64,000 nucleotides of DNA from the NCBI RefSeq assembly GCF_900111905.1, contig NZ_FOKM01000004.1, positions 248,001 through 312,000 of the forward strand, in the 5' to 3' direction. Within the stretch, counting starts at the first letter, position 1; each line of letters begins with the position of its first letter. The position numbers were made by a program, and so were the translations under genes. The notes below the pieces were generated by a model that was not told the DNA's origin, ran no database searches, and saw only the letters and a program-made list of their open reading frames with translations. This DNA comes from Rhizobium sp. NFR07. GTDB lineage: Bacteria; Pseudomonadota; Alphaproteobacteria; Rhizobiales; Rhizobiaceae. This document shows, one piece after another, positions 1 through 7,952 of this stretch.

Positions 1-1285
1 CGATTTCGCGTATGCGGGCGAGCGCCCGTTCGGGCTCGAAGGGGGCATCCATCTTGCGGCGCAGAGCGGCGGTCAGGGCGTCGATATCGCCGGTCGGGAA
101 ATAGTCTTCTGGCGGCAGGTCCACCTCGTGGTTGGCAGGAATGTCGCTTGCGAGAACCGGCAGGCCGTAGCCGAGCGCCTCCAGAAGGGCGATGGGCATG
201 CCCTCGTGGCTCGAGGGAAGCACGAAAAGGCCGGCCTGTGAAAACAGCGTCGCGAGATCGTCACCCCTCTGGAAGCCGGTCAGCACCACGCCGTCCACCT
301 TGGCGGCCATGGTCTCCACCTGCTTGGCATAACCGGTATCGCGATGATCGGCGCCGCCGATCAGGGCGAGCTTCCATTCGGTCTGGTCGAGGCGGGCATA
401 GGCCTGGATCAGGTCCAGCTGCCGTTTCTCCGGAACGAAGCGCGCAACCAGCACGATATAGCGGCGGCGGCGTAGCTCGAAGCGTTCAAGAAGCGGGCCT
501 GCGATCGGCGCCGCGCGAACGGTCACCCCGTTCGGGATATGGGCGACCTTGCTGCCATAGCGGTCGCGCATCGTGTCGGTCACTTCGCGCGACACGGCGA
601 TGCTGCCATTGGAAAAACGCATGGCCAGCCGTTCGCCGAGCCTCAGGATGGATTTCGCAAAACCGTTCCATTTCTCCCGGTCGTAGTCGTAGCCGTGATG
701 GGTGACGACGACACGCAATCCGAAAAGGCGGGCCAGAGGCGCGAAGAGGCCGGGGCCGACCGCATGGATATGCAGGATGTCCGGTCGTTTGAATGCGGCG
801 TAGACGACGCCGAAAAATGTGTGGAAGAAGGCCTCCGTCGATGCGGATGAAGGCGCCCATAGGGGAGTTATGCGCACGCCCCGCCACGCCGTCATCGGTT
901 GCTTCGACAGATATTTGCGACGGCCGACGACCTCGACATCCCATCCGCGTAGAACCAGTTCCTGGGCAAGCATCTCGACATGCGTTTCGACCCCGCCCTG
1001 AATATCGGGCACGCCGCGCAGACCGAGCATCATCACGCGGTGGCGCACGGTCTCGCGATCCGCTGCAGGTCCCCTGTAGGGCACGATATCGGGAAGGCTG
1101 GGGGAAAGGCTCGGGGGAGAGGTCAGCGTGTATCGGGCGTTCGGATCGCTATCGGAAAACTCGGCCCGCGGCAGGTCGCGATCCTGCGGCAGAGTGGGGT
1201 CCGCGCTCTCGGAGCGCCTGGCAAAAAGTCTGGGTCGGCCGGCCGGCCGATCCGCCTTTGCGCGGGATTCCGTCTTCTTGTTCAT
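1..1285 (-). CDS. Glycosyltransferase family 4 (GT-B), 3' end outside the window
   Basis: Reading the minus strand from an ATG at 1285 gives an open frame that runs off the left edge. From the Met pair at 1033/1030 it reads as a GT-B glycosyltransferase: MMLGLRGVPDIQGGVETHVE (the GGVE acceptor-side loop), a middle VARFVPEKRQLDLI segment, and a C-terminal FVLPSSHEGMPIALLEALG with the EX7E-type donor-binding glutamates. It would transfer a sugar from a nucleotide-sugar to a lipid-linked repeat unit at the cytoplasmic face of the inner membrane. Residues 1-84 before the Met pair are a Pro/Ser/Arg/Asp-rich linker with no domain I recognise, and there is no good ribosome site at either start, so the start is uncertain. 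It follows the GT at 1446-2690 after about 160 AT-richer bases. Confidence 0.8.
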   Translation of the reverse strand, partial: MNKKTESRAKADRPAGRPRLFARRSESADPTLPQDRDLPRAEFSDSDPNARYTLTSPPSLSPSLPDIVPYRGPAADRETVRHRVMMLGLRGVPDIQGGVETHVEMLAQELVLRGWDVEVVGRRKYLSKQPMTAWRGVRITPLWAPSSASTEAFFHTFFGVVYAAFKRPDILHIHAVGPGLFAPLARLFGLRVVVTHHGYDYDREKWNGFAKSILRLGERLAMRFSNGSIAVSREVTDTMRDRYGSKVAHIPNGVTVRAAPIAGPLLERFELRRRRYIVLVARFVPEKRQLDLIQAYARLDQTEWKLALIGGADHRDTGYAKQVETMAAKVDGVVLTGFQRGDDLATLFSQAGLFVLPSSHEGMPIALLEALGYGLPVLASDIPANHEVDLPPEDYFPTGDIDALTAALRRKMDAPFEPERALARIREI

Positions 1286-1445
1286 CAGCCGCACCAAGAA
1301 ATCATTTCTTAAGTGAAGTCTTAAACACGGAACCTTTCAAACTTACTACAGCAAATTCTAAAATTTTAATGATCCTGTATGCTTTCAGGCCATTTTTTTG
1401 TGGGGAGAGTAAAATTCCGGCGCTCATCGAGGCGCGGAATGGGGG

Positions 1446-2690
1446 TCAGATGAGCTCGGCGTAGAGGGCCATCATCCGGTCCCGGTAGAGGGAACTGGAG
1501 AAATTCTCGGCCACCCATTGGCGGCCTGCCTTGCCCATTCCGGTGCGCTCCGAAGGAGATCGCTCTGCCATGCGGGCAAGCGTATCCGCAAGGCTGTCCG
1601 CAGAAGCAGGCGCGGCGATTGCACCGGTTTCGCCAGGCCGGATAAGTTCGGGAATGCCGCCGATATCGCTGCCGATGACCGGACGTCCCAGCGCATAGGC
1701 TTCCAGAACGCTGATCGGGGCATTTTCGTACCATTCGGACGGCAACACGAGCGCGCGGGACTGGCCGATGAGGCGGAAGAGATTTGCGCCGGAAAGGTGG
1801 CCGGTGAAGGTCGCATCAGCGCCGAGATCACCCGCCAGTTTCTTCAAGCGTGCCTCTTCCGGACCCGTGCCGGCGATCATCAGTTTCTGCCCTGATGCCG
1901 CGGCGGCGCGAATCAGCGTGTCTACGCCCTTTTCCGGCGCGAGCCGCCCGGCAAAGACGAAATAGTCGCCCTCTTCCCAGTCGGTGGAAAACGAGGCGAC
2001 ATCGACGAAATTCGGAATATGGACGAGCTTTTCCCCCGGCCAGCCCCATTCCATCAGCTTCTCGCGATAGAAGCGGCTCGGCACGACGAAGCGGTCGACC
2101 TTGTTGCGGTAGGTGCCGAGCGTCTTGTGCAGGAGCGTTTCGGCAAACACCACGCCGCTTAAGGGAAGCGAGCCCTTGATGCAGCGATGGACCATCACGT
2201 TGTAGATGTGTCCGCCCTTGCATTCCTCGCAGACCTTGCCGTCACGCAGCATCTTGTATGCGGGACAGGCGAGCTTCAGGTCATGGGCGGTCATGACCGT
2301 GGGAATGCCGGCCTTGTTCAGCGTCTGGAAGACGGCCGGGGAAAGATGGTGGTAGATGTTGTGGGCATGGGCGATGCTGGGCCGCGCCTTGTCGATCAGC
2401 CGCTCCAGTTCCCGTTGCGCCTCGAAGGAATAGATCACCTTCGCCGCCTGCACGACCTTGTCGCGCAGGCCGATGTCGCGTCCGTATTCGATCTCGGAGA
2501 CGAAATAGTCAGACCAGGGGGAGGGCAGGTTCTGTTCGTGCTGCATGGCGAACGGGACGACGTCCCAGCCCGCTTCCTCGAACAGCGCAGAGTGGTCGAA
2601 GAACACGGCTTCGGCGCCGCCGCGACGGTAGAAATAGTTGTTGATGTTGAGCAGGCGACGCGCCCCGCTCATCCCTGCGGGTGCGTTCAT
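1446..2690 (-). CDS. Glycosyltransferase family 4
   Basis: This is a 414-residue GT-B glycosyltransferase. It opens with a Rossmann strand and glycine loop (NYFYRRGGAEAVFFDHS), has an AHNIYHHLSP stretch typical of the acceptor domain, and a C-terminal donor domain with VFAGRLAPEKGVDTLIRAAA and LPSEWYENAPISVLEAYALG (EX7E motif) followed by GSDIGGIPELI. It would add one sugar to a growing polysaccharide repeat unit in the cytoplasm; the sugar cannot be told from sequence. Its ATG overlaps the stop of the upstream deacetylase gene (ATGA at 2690-2687), so the two are translationally coupled in the minus-strand polysaccharide operon. Confidence 0.88.
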   Translation of the reverse strand: MNAPAGMSGARRLLNINNYFYRRGGAEAVFFDHSALFEEAGWDVVPFAMQHEQNLPSPWSDYFVSEIEYGRDIGLRDKVVQAAKVIYSFEAQRELERLIDKARPSIAHAHNIYHHLSPAVFQTLNKAGIPTVMTAHDLKLACPAYKMLRDGKVCEECKGGHIYNVMVHRCIKGSLPLSGVVFAETLLHKTLGTYRNKVDRFVVPSRFYREKLMEWGWPGEKLVHIPNFVDVASFSTDWEEGDYFVFAGRLAPEKGVDTLIRAAAASGQKLMIAGTGPEEARLKKLAGDLGADATFTGHLSGANLFRLIGQSRALVLPSEWYENAPISVLEAYALGRPVIGSDIGGIPELIRPGETGAIAAPASADSLADTLARMAERSPSERTGMGKAGRQWVAENFSSSLYRDRMMALYAELI

Positions 2691-3460
2691 TGTGCCGCTC
2701 CCGTCCAGCCGAGTGCCCGGGTCGCGGCATCGACGGTCATGATTTCGCAGCCGCTTTCCCGGGCGTAGCGGACAAGCGCATCGAAAGTGGCCGGCGTGCA
2801 GCCGAAGGGCGTCGGCTCATCCGCAACGTCGTGGGTGAAGAAAACAAGCCAGCCCGGATCCTGCGCAACGTCGTCGATCCAGCGCGTCAGGTCAGACGCA
2901 TAGTCTTCCGGCTGACGGATCTCGACCGCCTTGACCATCATCCGGTCGACATCGCCGCGATTGATCGCCTCGCCGGCACCGCGACAGCTGACATAGCGGC
3001 GAGCAAGTTCGCGGCGTGCCAGCGGCCAGGCCGAGTTGTAGGGGAAGGCGAAGTTGGTCGGCCGGCGGGAAACGCCGGCCTGCTTGAGGTATTCGACGTT
3101 TCGATCGATGTCCTTGCCCAGGGCGGCACCATAGCTGCGGATCCGATCATGGGTGAAGGTGTGGCAACCGATCTCGTGTCCGCGCGCGAAAAGGTCGTGG
3201 CAGCCGTCACGATCGATCAGCGTCCGGTCGGGTTCGACGACCCCCTCCAAGGCGCCGGCGATGTAGAACGTGCCGCGGGCATCGTATTTCTCCAGGATGG
3301 CCGCACCATTGGTCAGGGCCGTGTCCGGCACGTCGTCGAAGGTGAACGTCACGATCGGGCGACTGGTCTCGACCCTGCGGGTCGGGCTGGCGAGATCCCA
3401 GATCAGCCGGTTGCTCAGGCGGTCGACGATGCTGCTGAGGCGTTCGCTGAGATCAGACAT
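2687..3460 (-). CDS. Polysaccharide deacetylase (NodB-homology)
   Basis: A 257-residue NodB-homology protein. The motif PIVTFTFDDVPDTA contains the TFDD metal/catalytic motif of carbohydrate esterase family 4, and CHTFTHDRIRSYG gives the H-(S/T)-xx-H zinc-binding motif. The C-terminal half (WLVFFTHDVADEPTPFGCTP) carries the later THD motif. There is no signal peptide, so it may act on a cytoplasmic lipid-linked sugar or be exported another way. I start it at the ATG at 3460, which overlaps the upstream polymerase stop by eight bases; an ATG at 3490 would add ten residues and has a poorer context. The enzyme would remove N- or O-acetyl groups from the polysaccharide made by this cluster. Confidence 0.85.
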   Translation of the reverse strand: MSDLSERLSSIVDRLSNRLIWDLASPTRRVETSRPIVTFTFDDVPDTALTNGAAILEKYDARGTFYIAGALEGVVEPDRTLIDRDGCHDLFARGHEIGCHTFTHDRIRSYGAALGKDIDRNVEYLKQAGVSRRPTNFAFPYNSAWPLARRELARRYVSCRGAGEAINRGDVDRMMVKAVEIRQPEDYASDLTRWIDDVAQDPGWLVFFTHDVADEPTPFGCTPATFDALVRYARESGCEIMTVDAATRALGWTGAAQ

Positions 3461-4781
3461 GCGCGGATGCCCCGTGCTTGGGTGCCGCATCGGTCACCAG
3501 GTCAACCTTCTGAAGCCTGAATGCATAAAGCGCGACGCAGAAGCTGAACCATTGGTAGCTTCCGCTATCGAAGAAGACGGATTCCAGTCCGGCATTGTAG
3601 AGCGTGTAGAGCCAGACACGCACGAAAAGACGGGTGATGTGGGACTGCGCCTCCGGCACGCCGTCCTTCCGCATCAGGGCCTTGAGCGGCATGAAGAGGA
3701 CGAAGAACAGCGTCATGATCAGGCCCGGCAGGCCGGTCAGCAGCCAGATGTCGATGAAGGAATTATGGGCGTTGTAGGCCTCGACCGCCCAGGTCTCGAT
3801 CGAATTGTTGCTGTAGACCAGTTCGCGGGTCTGCCAGAAGGCCTTCATCCCGTAGCCGAGGATCGGGTTGTCCTCGATCGCGGTAAAGGCGAAGCGCCAG
3901 ATGTCGGCGCGGTTGGTGAAGGTGGGGTCGACGCCGAAACTGTTCACCAGCGCACGAAATGGCGGAATGACCGCCGAGCCGACCGCGAGCAGGTTGAAAG
4001 CCGCGACGCCTCCGAGTGCGATCGGGATGCGCAGCGCGCGATAACGTTCGAAGAACCAGGAGATGACGAGAACGGCCGGCAGCATGGCGGATGCCGTCTT
4101 GCCGCCGGTATGGAGCAGGAAGAACCAGGCAAGGCCGATGATCAGCAGCCCGAGAAAGCGCGACCAGACGCGCATGACGAAGAAGCCGAAGAAGGCGGCC
4201 ATGACCATGGCGCCGGCTGCCGCGTTCTTGTGGGTGAAGTGACCGCGCCAGAACCCAGCATTCATCGGTTCGCGCAGTTCGGATGCCTGGTGGATGGCGA
4301 GCTGCGGTTTGAAGATCACGCCGAAATAGGCAAAGCCCAGCATGATCAGCGTGCCGATCGCCACAAGCTTGCCGAACTGCCGCTCCGAGGCGGGCAATAG
4401 CAGGAAGATGGAGGCGTTCATCACGGTCAGAATGGCGAGCACGATCGTCTTGGCGCTCTGCATAGGGTAGTTGGACAGGAACGCGGTGACGAAGAACCAG
4501 GTGAACAGCGACGCCAGCAGAACGCGCGGCTGCAGGATGATCGACCGCATCGGGTGCATGAAACCGTAGGCCATCAACGACAGCGTCAGCCCGATCGTGA
4601 CGATCTGGTTGATGCTGCTGGATGACCCGGCCGAAGGATCGAGCACCGCGGTGCCGCGAAGGTCGACATAGGGGTTGGTGGTGACCCAATAGAACAGGAA
4701 AACGGCCATGAACAGGCACGGACCGATGATGTTTCGGCCGGCGGCTGGTGCATGTATGTCATCGGCCGTCGCGACTGACAT
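3453..4781 (-). CDS. O-antigen ligase/polymerase family (Wzy_C, ExoQ-like) membrane protein
   Basis: A 442-residue polytopic membrane protein with roughly ten hydrophobic helices, the first near residues 17-34. A large periplasmic region holds GHFTHKNAAAGAMV, the H-K/N-containing signature shared by the Wzy_C family, which includes ExoQ-type polymerases and O-antigen ligases. In a gene set with a flippase and a chain-length protein the likely job is polymerising undecaprenyl-linked repeat units at the periplasmic face; a ligase role is the alternative. GAGGAACGCA before the ATG is a good ribosome site. Nine bases separate it from the chain-length gene upstream. Confidence 0.85.
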   Translation of the reverse strand: MSVATADDIHAPAAGRNIIGPCLFMAVFLFYWVTTNPYVDLRGTAVLDPSAGSSSSINQIVTIGLTLSLMAYGFMHPMRSIILQPRVLLASLFTWFFVTAFLSNYPMQSAKTIVLAILTVMNASIFLLLPASERQFGKLVAIGTLIMLGFAYFGVIFKPQLAIHQASELREPMNAGFWRGHFTHKNAAAGAMVMAAFFGFFVMRVWSRFLGLLIIGLAWFFLLHTGGKTASAMLPAVLVISWFFERYRALRIPIALGGVAAFNLLAVGSAVIPPFRALVNSFGVDPTFTNRADIWRFAFTAIEDNPILGYGMKAFWQTRELVYSNNSIETWAVEAYNAHNSFIDIWLLTGLPGLIMTLFFVLFMPLKALMRKDGVPEAQSHITRLFVRVWLYTLYNAGLESVFFDSGSYQWFSFCVALYAFRLQKVDLVTDAAPKHGASAHV

Positions 4782-4789
4782 TGCGTTCC

Positions 4790-6508
4790 TCAGGCGTATC
4801 TTGGTTCGAAGGCGTAGTAGCGTCGGCGTGCATCGCGCAGGTGGCCGGAGAGGCCCAGAGCCAGCGCCAGCGCGGTGCCCAGCGCAAAGCCACCGGCGGC
4901 GCCCCCGGCCAGCAGGATCACCGTGCGCGGCGGCCAGCTCTTGCTCTTTGGCGGTACCGGCGGCGAGATCACCCGCACATTGGTTGCATTGATCTGCTGG
5001 CGCTCGTTGATCTGGCGGGTCCGCGACAGATAGGTCTCGTAGACGGCGGCCCTGGCCCGTGCATCACGCTCCAGCTCGCGCAGCCTCACCTGAGCATCAT
5101 TGTCGTTGAACACCGTCGAGCGCTCGGCATCCGCACGGCCGCGAAGCTGCGACAGGGTCGAGCGGGCCTCGTCGGCCTCGGTTTTTACCGTTTCCAGAAT
5201 GCGGTTCGCCTCGGCGGCGATGGCATTCTCGACGGCGGCCTCCTCCGATTGCAGGGCGATCAGCCGTGGATGGCGTGCCCCATAGGTGCGGCTCAGCGCG
5301 CCGATCTGCTGCTGCAGCGTGTTGTAGCTCGTGCGCAGCGTCTGCATGCCGACGGAATCGAAGATCGTGGCCGTCGCCGTGCGGCGATCGGCAACCGCCG
5401 AGCGCATCTGGTCGTAGCGCGATTGGGCCTGGAACAGGCGCTGCTGGGCATCGAGAACCTGGGTGTCGAGTGCGCTGGAAATACGGCTGCTCGCGAGTTC
5501 CCCGGTGCTGGATTCCTGGATGTTGTTCTGGCGCTTGAACTGCTCGACCTTTTCCTCTGCATCGGTCACCGACATGCGCAATTCGTCCAGCCGGCTGTTG
5601 ATATCGGCTGCGAGTCGGCCTGCACTGTCGGACGAGGAAACGAAGAGTTCGGATTCGAAGGCGCGCACGATCGCTTCCGACAGCTCGACGGACTTTTCCG
5701 GATCGGAGCTCCAGACGGCCAGGGTGACGACGAAGGAGCGCTCTTCGCGACCCGCGGTGATACGGTCGCCGAGCTCCCGCAACACCGAAAGCTCTTTCTG
5801 TTCGGGCGTTGCCGGTTCGGGCGATCCGAACAGGTTGCCGAAAGGCGACGGCTTGTTGAATTCCGGATCCTCGGTGAGGTTGAGATCCCGGATGACCTTG
5901 TTCAGCACGTTGCGCGAGGTCAGCACGCGAAGCTTGCTTTCCACTTCCAGCAGCTGGGAATCGCGCTGCGGATTGGCCGCGAACACGTCGTCGGAAACGA
6001 CGTTGAGGTTCTGCGGATCGACCATGATGTCTGTGTAGACCGTGTAGCGGGGCGTGCTCATCGTCGCATAAAGGAAGGCAGCGATCACGCCGAGTACTGT
6101 CATGGCGATGATGAGAGCGAGCCTGCGGCGCAGCCAGGTCAGGACATCGCCGATGCCGATCTGCGACAGGCTCTTGATCTGGGCATCGACCACGGAATTG
6201 CCCGGAGCGCCGGCAACCGGCGCCGCGTTGCGATAATCCTGCTCCCTGAAGCGGGAGGCATGATGTGCCTGGGATGTCGATGCAGGCTGCGGCGGAGCAG
6301 GCTGTGTCGCATCGGCGTGCGACGGGGCCGGCTTTTCGGCCCGGTACGGCCGATCTTCCCCAGCCTGCTGCTGCGGAGCGTCGAGGTGGTCGAGCAGGGA
6401 ACTGCCGTGGCGATGGCGCGCGCCTGCGAGCTCTGCCGCGCGCGCCTGCACGGATGTCGTTTGGTCTTGCGCCGATCGTTGGCTTTCGGGATCCCGCGGC
6501 CGGTACAT
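4790..6508 (-). CDS. GumC/Wzz-type polysaccharide chain-length / export protein (no kinase domain)
   Basis: A 572-residue PCP-type co-polymerase. The first ~110 residues are Gln/Ala/Pro-rich and cytoplasmic. Then come a first membrane helix (LALIIAMTVLGVIAAFLYAT), a Wzz domain opening with PRYTVYTDIMVDP, a long coiled-coil periplasmic region with many Glu/Arg/Gln heptads (for example ELRMSVTDAEEKVEQFK), a PPVPPKSKSWPPR proline motif just before the second helix, and a short basic C-terminus. The BY-kinase domain of full-length ExoP/Wzc is absent. It would set polymer length and bridge to an outer-membrane exporter. I chose the ATG at 6508, five bases after GGAGG; a GTG at 6514 lies almost on top of that site. 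Confidence 0.86.
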   Translation of the reverse strand: MYRPRDPESQRSAQDQTTSVQARAAELAGARHRHGSSLLDHLDAPQQQAGEDRPYRAEKPAPSHADATQPAPPQPASTSQAHHASRFREQDYRNAAPVAGAPGNSVVDAQIKSLSQIGIGDVLTWLRRRLALIIAMTVLGVIAAFLYATMSTPRYTVYTDIMVDPQNLNVVSDDVFAANPQRDSQLLEVESKLRVLTSRNVLNKVIRDLNLTEDPEFNKPSPFGNLFGSPEPATPEQKELSVLRELGDRITAGREERSFVVTLAVWSSDPEKSVELSEAIVRAFESELFVSSSDSAGRLAADINSRLDELRMSVTDAEEKVEQFKRQNNIQESSTGELASSRISSALDTQVLDAQQRLFQAQSRYDQMRSAVADRRTATATIFDSVGMQTLRTSYNTLQQQIGALSRTYGARHPRLIALQSEEAAVENAIAAEANRILETVKTEADEARSTLSQLRGRADAERSTVFNDNDAQVRLRELERDARARAAVYETYLSRTRQINERQQINATNVRVISPPVPPKSKSWPPRTVILLAGGAAGGFALGTALALALGLSGHLRDARRRYYAFEPRYA

Positions 6509-6559
6509 CAACACCTCCAGCTGTTATGGGATATCGGACGGAGCAGCCATGACGACGAA

Positions 6560-6585
6560 AACTCCCAATCGCTAATATGCGTTCC
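6560..6585 (-). promoter_or_regulatory. Candidate EcfG-type promoter upstream of the chain-length gene
   Basis: On the minus strand GGAAC (6585-6581) is followed by 19 bases and TT (6561-6560), about 50 bases before the ATG at 6508. This fits the RpoE2/EcfG form GGAAC-N18/19-TT, but it is a lone match far from the main stress island and could be chance. Confidence 0.35.
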
Positions 6586-6647
6586 GCCGCGTGAATTTTG
6601 GGTTAACCGGCTGATCCGGCACAAGGTTGTGCACATGGTTATGGCCC

Positions 6648-7952
6648 TCATCGCACTGTGGCCGGCTCCGCCAGCGGGCGCGCGCGGTCCTTCTCGACAT
6701 AGCGAAGATAGACCGTCCAGGCCGCGACGGCCATGAGCAGCTCGATCACGTAATAGGAGATGAAGGTGCCGGTCGGCGGGGCGTACCACGTTGCCCAGGC
6801 GGCAAGGCCCGAGCCGAGCAGACTGCCGGCGCCGAGCACTGCCGCACGCGGGCCTTGGTGGCCGGCCGCGCCGAGCGCTTCCACTGCGATCGCATAGATG
6901 CCGACCGGAATCACCACCCAGCAGAGAATGCGCACGAAGGAGACGAGCGACAGATATTGCGTGCCAAACAGGTAAGGCAGGATCGGTGCCAGAATGTAGA
7001 CGGCGACCGCGGCTCCGACGCTGATCGCAAAGGCCGCCCCGAGGATGCGGGTCACCCGCTTTGCAGCGTTGTGCAAGCCGCCTTCGGCGATCTTGGCGGT
7101 GCCGGGATAGACGATGCGGTTCAGCGCGTCGACGGAGAGATAGCTGCTTTCGATGATGCGGCGGGCGACGCTGTAGCTCGACATGACTTCGGCGCTCGCC
7201 ACCACGCTCAGCACCAGAAGGTCGGCATTCTGCCGCGCGGCCTTGAGGATATAGGGGATGCTGAAGAACATGCCGAGGCGCAATTCCTCCCGAACCAGGC
7301 GGAAGCGGGGTTTGCTGAACGGCAGCAGTGCCTTGACGCAGAGCGCCAGCATGATCGCATGGGCGGCGAACTGCCAGACGATCCAGCCCGACAGCGTGTT
7401 GACGCCGAAGGCGAGGCAGGCGAGCACCGCGGCAGCCGTGCGGATCAGCGCGAAGCCCATGACGATGACATTGGCGGAACGGAAGTTGGAAAACGCGATG
7501 AAGACCTGTTCGGTAAACAGGATACAGCGCAACAGGACGATATTCGTCACCAGCATGATGATGATTTCGAATTCGCCGATCGGGTCTTCCGTCGTGGCGT
7601 TGAGGAAGAAGGGCAGGATGATGGAGCCGACCACGACAAGGATCACGCCGCTTATGGCGATCAGGATCATGTTGTGGCCGAGCATGTCGGGATAGATGTC
7701 GTGGTCGCGGGCAACGCGCCGCACGAGGCATTCGGTGGCGCCGAGGCCGCAGAGATGCACCGCGATCGACGAAATGGCGGTAACGGCGACGAAGAGACTG
7801 AATTCATGCACGCCGAGGAAGCGCGCAAGAATGGCGAAGGTCGCCAGCTGTGCTGCCGAACTGACGATCAGGCTGCCGCCGGATGCCGCGTAGGACATCA
7901 CCATGGGCAGAAGGATTCGCGGTTTCGGGAAGCGGCGAGGGAATTTCATCAT
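6648..7952 (-). CDS. Polysaccharide flippase (Wzx, MATE/MOP superfamily)
   Basis: A 434-residue integral membrane protein with about twelve hydrophobic helices spread evenly over its length, a basic N-terminus (KFPRRFPKPR), and the pattern of MOP-superfamily polysaccharide transporters (FAILARFLGVHEFSLFVAV near the start). Wzx proteins move undecaprenyl-diphosphate-linked repeat units across the inner membrane. Its ATG overlaps the stop of the amidotransferase gene in an ATGA junction, so it is coupled to it. A 139-base gap separates its end from the chain-length gene; that gap holds the candidate promoter at 6560-6585. Confidence 0.85.
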   Translation of the reverse strand: MMKFPRRFPKPRILLPMVMSYAASGGSLIVSSAAQLATFAILARFLGVHEFSLFVAVTAISSIAVHLCGLGATECLVRRVARDHDIYPDMLGHNMILIAISGVILVVVGSIILPFFLNATTEDPIGEFEIIIMLVTNIVLLRCILFTEQVFIAFSNFRSANVIVMGFALIRTAAAVLACLAFGVNTLSGWIVWQFAAHAIMLALCVKALLPFSKPRFRLVREELRLGMFFSIPYILKAARQNADLLVLSVVASAEVMSSYSVARRIIESSYLSVDALNRIVYPGTAKIAEGGLHNAAKRVTRILGAAFAISVGAAVAVYILAPILPYLFGTQYLSLVSFVRILCWVVIPVGIYAIAVEALGAAGHQGPRAAVLGAGSLLGSGLAAWATWYAPPTGTFISYYVIELLMAVAAWTVYLRYVEKDRARPLAEPATVR

